From Gemmatimonadota bacterium (lineage in GTDB: Bacteria > Gemmatimonadota > Gemmatimonadetes > Gemmatimonadales > GWC2-71-9): 5,880 nucleotides of DNA. This document shows, piece by piece, positions 1 through 5,880 of this stretch (the first letter of the stretch is position 1; every line of letters starts with the position of its first letter). The translations under genes were made by a program, and so were the position numbers. A model generated the notes under the pieces. That model saw nothing but the letters and a program-made list of their open reading frames with translations. It ran no database searches and had not been told where the DNA came from. Where the stretch lies: contig JAOTWK010000237.1 in NCBI GenBank assembly GCA_029862935.1, positions 1 to 5,880 of the forward strand, given 5' to 3'.

Positions 1-30
1 TTGTCAAGCTTATGTCAAGCATTGTATAAG
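1..30 (+). promoter_or_regulatory. Possible plus-strand promoter for rmuC
   Basis: TTGTCA at 1-6 (five of six to the -35 consensus) and TATAAG at 25-30 (five of six to the -10 consensus) are separated by 18 bp. A start near 37 would give rmuC a leader of about 117 nt. The -10 overlaps the minus-strand -10 at 21-26, so the two promoters could not easily fire at once. The -35 lies at the extreme edge of the window and the match may be a by-product of the palindromic character of CTTGTCAAG, so this is weaker than the minus-strand call. Confidence 0.35.
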
Positions 31-62
31 ACATCGGGTCTTTTGTCAAGCGTTTGTCTAGT
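2..62. repeat. Four helically phased TGTC(A/T)AG boxes, candidate operator
   Basis: TGTCAAGC occurs exactly at 2-9, 13-20 and 44-51, and a variant beginning TGTCTAG occurs at 55-61. Start-to-start spacings are 11, 31 and 11 bp, close to one, three and one helical turns, so all four boxes face nearly the same side of the DNA. On the minus strand each full box reads GCTTGACA. One pair covers the -35 and the turn upstream of it; the other pair covers the expected start site and the turn downstream. This layout fits cooperative binding of a regulator. Part of the similarity could be selection for -35 hexamers, but TTGACA at and beyond the start site is not needed for that. Confidence 0.6.
21..49 (-). 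promoter_or_regulatory. Sigma70-type promoter reading leftwards out of the window
   Basis: Read on the minus strand, a perfect -35 hexamer TTGACA (complement of 44-49) is followed by exactly 17 bp and then TACAAT (complement of 21-26), a five-of-six match to the -10 consensus. Transcription would start near position 14 and run off the left edge, so a divergent gene probably begins just outside the window. Repeated TGTCAAGC boxes overlap the -35 and the expected start site, which suggests the promoter is controlled by a DNA-binding protein. The promoter match is seen directly; the gene it serves and its regulator are unknown. Confidence 0.72.
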
Positions 63-153
63 CTATTTCTGGACATAAAGTGGGCGTCGCTCGGGTTGTC
101 TTGGCGGCAACTCCCGCTAGCTTGGGCCCATCGTTGATCTGGCGGAGCGTCCC

Positions 154-1188
154 ATGGATGGCGTGTTGGTCTTGCTTCTGGCGGTGGCGGTCGGGCTGTT
201 GGTGGCCGTCTTGGTAGTGGTACTGCGCGGTCGCAACGGCGATCTCGGGCTTGTCCAGCAGCAGCTTGTCGAGGTGCGGACCCGGCTCGAGGAGCTGTCC
301 GCGACGCAGCAGCGTCTGCCGCAGACGGTCGCCGAGGGTTCGGCGGCGCAGGCACGGTCGCTGGCGGACGTGCACGAGCGGCTGGGCCAGCTGGCGGAAG
401 CGACGAGCCGGCTCGAGTCTCTGGGCCGAGCCGTTGCGGACGTTGAACAGCTGTTGCGGGTCCCACACCTCCGCGGTACCCTGGGCGAGTTCTGGCTCGA
501 GGAGCTCCTGCGCCAGGTGTTCCCGGAGCGGCTGTACGAGATGCAGTACAGTTTCCGGTCGGGGGAGACCGTCGACGCTGTCATCCGTGTGGGCGATCGG
601 CTCGTGCCCATCGATTCCAAGTTCCCGCTCGATGCCTGCCGGCGAATGCTGGCCTCTCATGGTGATGAGCTGGAGCGCGAGCGTCGGGCCTTCATCCGGT
701 CGGTGCGCGATCGTGTCGACGAAATCGCCGAGAAGTACATCCGCCCTGACGAAGGAACGTTGGACTTCGCGTTGATGTACGTGCCCTCGGAACGCGTGTA
801 CTACGAGGCGATCGCGGGGGAGACGAACGCTGACGATCGCCGTGGTCCTATTGGATATGCGTTGAGCCGCGGCGTGATTCCGGTGTCACCGCACACGTTC
901 TACGCTTACCTGGCGGCCGTGCTCCACGGGTTGCGGGGGCTGCACGTGGAGCAGCGGGCCAAACAGCTGGTGGCAGAGCTGGCCGGGCTGCGGATCCAGC
1001 TGGAGCGTTTTCACAGAGGGTACGACCTCGTGGGGCGCCACTTGGACCATGCGGCGAAGCAGTACGCCGAGTCCGAGCGTCAATTCGTGCGGGTGGATGA
1101 CCGGCTCCAAGCCCTCACGGGCATGGAGGGTGGGAGCCTGGCAGGCGAGGAGTCCCGCGTTGCTGCCGACGGCGAAAGGAACCTTTAA
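154..1188 (+). CDS. rmuC: RmuC-family DNA recombination protein, membrane-anchored short form
   Basis: Encodes 344 residues. RmuC proteins are predicted nucleases of the restriction-endonuclease-like superfamily that limit DNA inversions and rearrangements at short inverted repeats; the biochemical activity is poorly defined. Residues 3-24 form one hydrophobic helix followed by RGR, an N-terminal membrane anchor with the rest probably cytoplasmic. Residues about 31-102 are a Gln/Glu/Leu/Arg-rich coiled coil. The conserved core follows: GTLGE at 108-112, VDAVI at 140-144 and PIDSK at 152-156, supplying E112, D141, D154 and K156 in PD-(D/E)XK order. Later blocks include a MYVPSE segment and a VSPHTFYAYL segment typical of the family. 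It is shorter than the 475-residue E. coli protein, mainly in the coiled coil and C-terminal tail. ATG 154 is chosen because GGAG lies at 144-147, an in-frame TAG is at 118-120, and no earlier ATG, GTG or TTG follows that stop. Confidence 0.9.
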   Translation: MDGVLVLLLAVAVGLLVAVLVVVLRGRNGDLGLVQQQLVEVRTRLEELSATQQRLPQTVAEGSAAQARSLADVHERLGQLAEATSRLESLGRAVADVEQLLRVPHLRGTLGEFWLEELLRQVFPERLYEMQYSFRSGETVDAVIRVGDRLVPIDSKFPLDACRRMLASHGDELERERRAFIRSVRDRVDEIAEKYIRPDEGTLDFALMYVPSERVYYEAIAGETNADDRRGPIGYALSRGVIPVSPHTFYAYLAAVLHGLRGLHVEQRAKQLVAELAGLRIQLERFHRGYDLVGRHLDHAAKQYAESERQFVRVDDRLQALTGMEGGSLAGEESRVAADGERNL

Positions 1189-2872
<1,684 letters not shown>

Positions 2873-2892
2873 ATTGCCTATCTTGCTCCCCC

Positions 2893-2922
2893 GTGACAGC
2901 GGGCGGAGTGATACGCTAGGAT
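2893..2922 (+). promoter_or_regulatory. Possible promoter for the PEP-synthase-like gene
   Basis: GTGACA at 2893-2898 (five of six to the -35 consensus) and TAGGAT at 2917-2922 (four of six to the -10) are separated by 18 bp. Transcription would start near 2929, placing the hairpin at 2938-2960 inside a leader of about 60 nt. The -10 match is modest, so this remains a candidate. Confidence 0.3.
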
Positions 2923-2937
2923 TCCCATACGGGCTGG

Positions 2938-2960
2938 GCGGGGAGCCACGTGCTCCCCGC
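2938..2960 (+). terminator. Strong GC hairpin between gdhA and the next gene; terminator or leader structure
   Basis: GCGGGGAGC (2938-2946) pairs perfectly with GCTCCCCGC (2952-2960) around the loop CACGT, giving a nine-base-pair stem. This is strong enough for an intrinsic terminator of gdhA, but the downstream bases TTCTCCTGACC form only a poor T-tract, and the hairpin ends just 29 bases before the next start codon. It could instead be a leader hairpin of the downstream mRNA that affects stability or translation. Confidence 0.5.
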
Positions 2961-2978
2961 TTCTCCTGACCGTCTTCT

Positions 2979-2984
2979 GGGGGA
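2979..2984 (+). promoter_or_regulatory. Ribosome binding site of the PEP-synthase-like gene
   Basis: GGGGGA lies five bases before ATG 2990, a moderate Shine-Dalgarno match. Upstream in the same frame a TGA occurs at 2909-2911, and no ATG, GTG or TTG lies between that stop and 2990, which makes 2990 the natural start. Confidence 0.6.
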
Positions 2985-2989
2985 TCCGG

Positions 2990-5880
2990 ATGACCTCGAG
3001 GAATCGCGTGGCACGACGGCGCCAAGTGTTCGGTGTCCGACAGAGCCGCTTTCAGCGGTTGATGTCCTATCATGTGCAGGACATCCTGCTCGTGACCAGC
3101 TTGTATGACTCCTTCATTCTCGCGGAAGACGGGAACATCGGGGAACTGATTCTCACGGAGTTCCTCGACCTCAACCTGCGCCACTCTCCGGAGCTCACGC
3201 ACGTCTCCACCGTCGACGAGGCGCTCGAGCTTGCCATGAGGCAACGGCGCTACGATCTCGTCATCTCGAGCCTCAATCTGGGCGACAAGTCGGTGCTGGA
3301 CCTCGTTGAGCAACTCCGTGCAGCCGGTCTGGACATGCCCGTCGTGCTGTTGGCCTACGACGCGCGCGAGCTCAACGACTTCTTGGCCAGCAACGACGTT
3401 TCTGAGCTCGAGCGGATCTTCCTGTGGCAGGGTGACGTCAAGATCCTGCTCGCGATCGTGAAGTATTTGGAGGACCGTCTCAACCTCGCCCATGACGCGG
3501 GTGAGATCGGTGTGCCGGCGATTGTGGTGGTGGAGGACAACGTCCGCTACTACTCGTCGTTCCTGCCGGTCATCTACAGCGAGCTGATGCTTCACGCGCA
3601 GAATCTCATGCCCGAGGGCGTCAACCGCGCCCACAAGCTGATGCGGATTCGGGCCCGGCCGAAGATCCTTCTGTGCCAGACGTACGAAGAAGCCTGGGGA
3701 TTCATCACCCAGTATCCCGACGAGATCTTGGGGGTCATTTCGGACATCGAATTCCCGCGGGGCGGCGATCTCGATGCCCTTGCCGGGGTCGAGCTTGCGC
3801 GTCAGGTTCGGGCGCTGCGCCACGATATCCCAATCATGCTGCAGTCCAGCCGACCGGAGAATGAGGAGCTGGCCCGGCTGGCAGGCGCGTCCTTCCTGCT
3901 CAAAGAGTCGCCGTTTCTGCTGCAGCAACTGCGCGACTTCATGGCCTCCGCGTTCGGGTTCGGTGATTTCGTGTTCCGGTTGCCAGAAGGCACGGAGGTG
4001 GCTCGCGCCCACGACCTCCAGGATCTCATGGAAAAGCTCGAGGTGGTGCCCGCGGAGTCAATCGCCTTTCACGCGTCCGCGAACCACTTCTCCCGCTGGC
4101 TGAAGACTCGAACGGAGTTCGCGCTGGCCGAGCACCTGCGACCGCGGCGCGCAAGTGACTACAAGGGTGTCGAGGACCTTCGGCGGTATCTCATTGGTGC
4201 CATCGATGACTATCGGTGGGAACAGAGCAGTGGTGTCATCGTCGACTTCGATCGGAGTCGGTTCGATGGGTCCGTGCCGTTCACGCGCGTCGGATCGGGC
4301 TCGCTGGGAGGCAAGGCCCGCGGCCTCGCGTTCATCAACTCCTTGTTGCGCGACTCGGACATCGCCCGTGAGTTCCCCGGCGTGCGCGTGGCGGTACCGC
4401 CCTCGATCGTCTTGGGCACTGACCTCTTCGACGAGTTCCTGCGCCGGAATCGGCTGCGTGATTTCGCGATCGAGTGTCAAGACGATCGGGAGATCCGAAC
4501 ACGATTTCTCGCTGGGCGCATCCCCCGACATGTCGAACGTGACTTGTCCGTGTTCCTGCGGCACATGCGCTATCCGCTCGCCGTGCGCTCGTCGAGTCTT
4601 CTCGAGGACAACCAGTACCAGCCATTCGCAGGGATCTACGACACGTTCATGTTGCCGAACAATCACGGCGACCTGGAGATCAGACTCACGCAGCTCATCG
4701 CCGCGATCATTCGCGTGTACGCCTCCACGTTTTCGTCCCACGCGAAAGCCTATTTGGAGGCGTCACCCTACCGGCTCGAAGAAGAGAAGATGGGCGTCAT
4801 CATCCAGCGACTCGTCGGTGCCGAGCACGATGGGCTCTTCTATCCGGATTTCGCAGGGGTCGCACGATCGCACAACTACTATCCCAGCCCGCCGTGCGGC
4901 GCCCAAGACGGGATTGCGGCGGTCGCGCTCGGACTGGGCCGCTCCGTCTCCGACGGGGAGCGCTGCCTGCGGTTTTGCCCACGGTATCCGCGACACGTGC
5001 TCCAGTTCTCCTCGGTAGAGGACTTCGTGGGTCAGTCGCAGCGCCAGTTTTGGGCGTTGGATTTGGGACGGGACGGCGGCGGAACCCACGATCCCAACGA
5101 TGCGCGCATGGTGCGGCTCGACTTGAGTCGCGCGGAGGAGCACGGCACCCTGCACGCGGTGGGATCTACCTATTCACCGGATGACTACGCGGTGTACGAC
5201 GGACTGGCACGCGCCGGCGTGCGGTTGGTGAGCTTTGCGCCGATCCTCAAGCACGACCTGTTCCCGCTGGCCGAAGTGCTCGAAGCTTTGCTCGATGTGG
5301 GGGAGCTGGGCACGAGTACGCCCGTCGAGATCGAGTTTGCGGTGAACATGTCCGCGCCAGCCGGCTCCCCGAAGGAGTTCGGTTTTCTCCAGATGCGTCC
5401 GGTCGCCGTCTCACGAGAATTCGATGCCTTGGCGATCGGCGATGTCCGGCGCGAGGATCTGGTCGTCGAAAGCCCGTGTGTCTTGGGGCACGGCAAAATC
5501 GACGACCTGCGAGACATCGTGGTCGTCGACTATCACCGGTTCGATCGCGCGTTGAGCAGGGAGGCGGCGGCACACGTGGCGCAGCTCAATGCGGAGCTGC
5601 GCGGTAAGGGGATTTCTTATCTCCTTGTCGGCGTCGGCCGCTGGGGATCCGCCGATCCATGGCTGGGGATCCCGGTCAAATGGGACCAGATCGCCGGCGC
5701 ACGCGTGATCGTGGAATCGGGGTTCAAAGACCTGGTGGTGACGCCATCGCAAGGGACGCACTTCTTCCAGAACCTCACGTCGAGCAACGTGGGATACTTC
5801 ACTGTCAATGCCGCGGTTCAAGAGGGCGTCGTGGACTGGGAGTGGTTGAGCAGCCTACCCGCTGTGAAGGAGTTGGGGAG
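2990..5880 (+). CDS. Tandem-receiver PEP-synthase/PPDK-like ATP-grasp protein, 3' end cut by the window
   Basis: At least 963 residues, with no stop before the window ends. Residues about 31-160 have a receiver fold pattern without the phosphorylation residues: T36/S37 replace the acidic pair and S94 replaces the phospho-aspartate. Residues about 175-320 form a second receiver with E182/D183, phosphoacceptor D252, S286 and K305 all present. A helical linker (321-430) contains FHASANHFSRWL at 360-371. Residues about 431-810 match the PPDK/PEP-synthase nucleotide-binding domain: GGKARG with K442, VRSSS with R533 then E539-D540, a VIIQRLV segment with Q606, VEIEF with E780/E782, and FLQMRP with Q801/R803. 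These correspond to K22, R92, D321, E323, Q335 and R337 of Clostridium symbiosum PPDK. The usual histidine domain and PEP barrel are not seen; a different domain follows, with GRWGS at 883-887, DPWLGIPVKW and SQGTHFFQN at 920-928. Automatic annotation would probably say PEP synthase; I infer an ATP-dependent phosphotransfer or signalling protein controlled by a histidine kinase. From memory of similar proteins the end should be near. Confidence 0.85.
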   Translation, partial: MTSRNRVARRRQVFGVRQSRFQRLMSYHVQDILLVTSLYDSFILAEDGNIGELILTEFLDLNLRHSPELTHVSTVDEALELAMRQRRYDLVISSLNLGDKSVLDLVEQLRAAGLDMPVVLLAYDARELNDFLASNDVSELERIFLWQGDVKILLAIVKYLEDRLNLAHDAGEIGVPAIVVVEDNVRYYSSFLPVIYSELMLHAQNLMPEGVNRAHKLMRIRARPKILLCQTYEEAWGFITQYPDEILGVISDIEFPRGGDLDALAGVELARQVRALRHDIPIMLQSSRPENEELARLAGASFLLKESPFLLQQLRDFMASAFGFGDFVFRLPEGTEVARAHDLQDLMEKLEVVPAESIAFHASANHFSRWLKTRTEFALAEHLRPRRASDYKGVEDLRRYLIGAIDDYRWEQSSGVIVDFDRSRFDGSVPFTRVGSGSLGGKARGLAFINSLLRDSDIAREFPGVRVAVPPSIVLGTDLFDEFLRRNRLRDFAIECQDDREIRTRFLAGRIPRHVERDLSVFLRHMRYPLAVRSSSLLEDNQYQPFAGIYDTFMLPNNHGDLEIRLTQLIAAIIRVYASTFSSHAKAYLEASPYRLEEEKMGVIIQRLVGAEHDGLFYPDFAGVARSHNYYPSPPCGAQDGIAAVALGLGRSVSDGERCLRFCPRYPRHVLQFSSVEDFVGQSQRQFWALDLGRDGGGTHDPNDARMVRLDLSRAEEHGTLHAVGSTYSPDDYAVYDGLARAGVRLVSFAPILKHDLFPLAEVLEALLDVGELGTSTPVEIEFAVNMSAPAGSPKEFGFLQMRPVAVSREFDALAIGDVRREDLVVESPCVLGHGKIDDLRDIVVVDYHRFDRALSREAAAHVAQLNAELRGKGISYLLVGVGRWGSADPWLGIPVKWDQIAGARVIVESGFKDLVVTPSQGTHFFQNLTSSNVGYFTVNAAVQEGVVDWEWLSSLPAVKELG

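Noticed and set aside
2..62. The repeated TGTCAAGC boxes as the edge of a CRISPR array
   Set aside because: The units are only 8 bp at 11 and 31 bp spacings, far too short for CRISPR repeats, and they overlap promoter elements.
58..660. A 200-codon minus-strand frame covering the start of rmuC
   Set aside because: The opposite strand carries a clear RmuC protein with family motifs and a ribosome binding site. The minus-strand frame also runs leftwards across the phased boxes and the divergent promoter region.
1176..1187. AAAGG-AA-CCTTT at the end of rmuC as a terminator
   Set aside because: The stem is five base pairs with a two-base loop, overlaps the stop codon and has no T-tract.
4155..5018. 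A 287-codon plus-strand frame within the PEP-synthase-like gene, considered as evidence of a frameshift
   Set aside because: The main frame is continuous from 2990 and carries the K442, R533, Q606, E782 and Q801/R803 motifs in order, so no frameshift is needed. The other frame is Ser/Arg-rich with no motifs.

Overview
The window is GC-rich bacterial chromosomal DNA with three protein-coding genes, all on the + strand. They are rmuC (154-1188), gdhA (1511-2872) and a long phosphoenolpyruvate-synthase-like gene that starts at 2990 and is still open at the right edge. No transposase, integrase, CRISPR array, tRNA or rRNA was recognised. Gene content alone does not fix the phylum. An NADP-type glutamate dehydrogenase very close to the E. 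coli enzyme, next to a receiver/PEP-synthase fusion of a kind I recall from Bacteroidota and other non-model Gram-negatives, suggests a high-GC Gram-negative from a less studied lineage. That placement is inference.

Left edge (1-153): a compact regulatory region. Four near-identical TGTC(A/T)AG boxes start at 2, 13, 44 and 55, so the spacings are 11, 31 and 11 bp and all four lie close to one face of the helix. On the minus strand they overlap a near-perfect sigma70 promoter (TTGACA, 17 bp, TACAAT) that reads out of the window, so a divergent gene should lie just to the left. A weaker plus-strand promoter sharing the same AT-rich core could serve rmuC.

154-1188 encodes a short membrane-anchored RmuC-type protein with a PD-(D/E)XK-like core. 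1189-1510 is a 322-bp stretch in which no gene was found. 1511-2872 encodes a full-length hexameric-type glutamate dehydrogenase with catalytic residues in place. 2873-2989 holds a possible promoter and a strong GC hairpin just before the third gene.

2990-5880 is the most unusual part. It encodes a protein of more than 963 residues with a degenerate receiver domain, a second receiver with all phosphorylation residues, a helical linker, a PPDK/PEP-synthase ATP-grasp domain with its ATP-site residues, and a different C-terminal domain. The phosphohistidine domain and PEP-binding barrel that normally pass phosphate to pyruvate are not seen. It looks like a two-component-controlled, ATP-dependent phosphotransfer or sensor protein rather than a classical PEP synthase. 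Its position after gdhA hints at a carbon/nitrogen link, but the spacing and the hairpin mean co-transcription is not shown.
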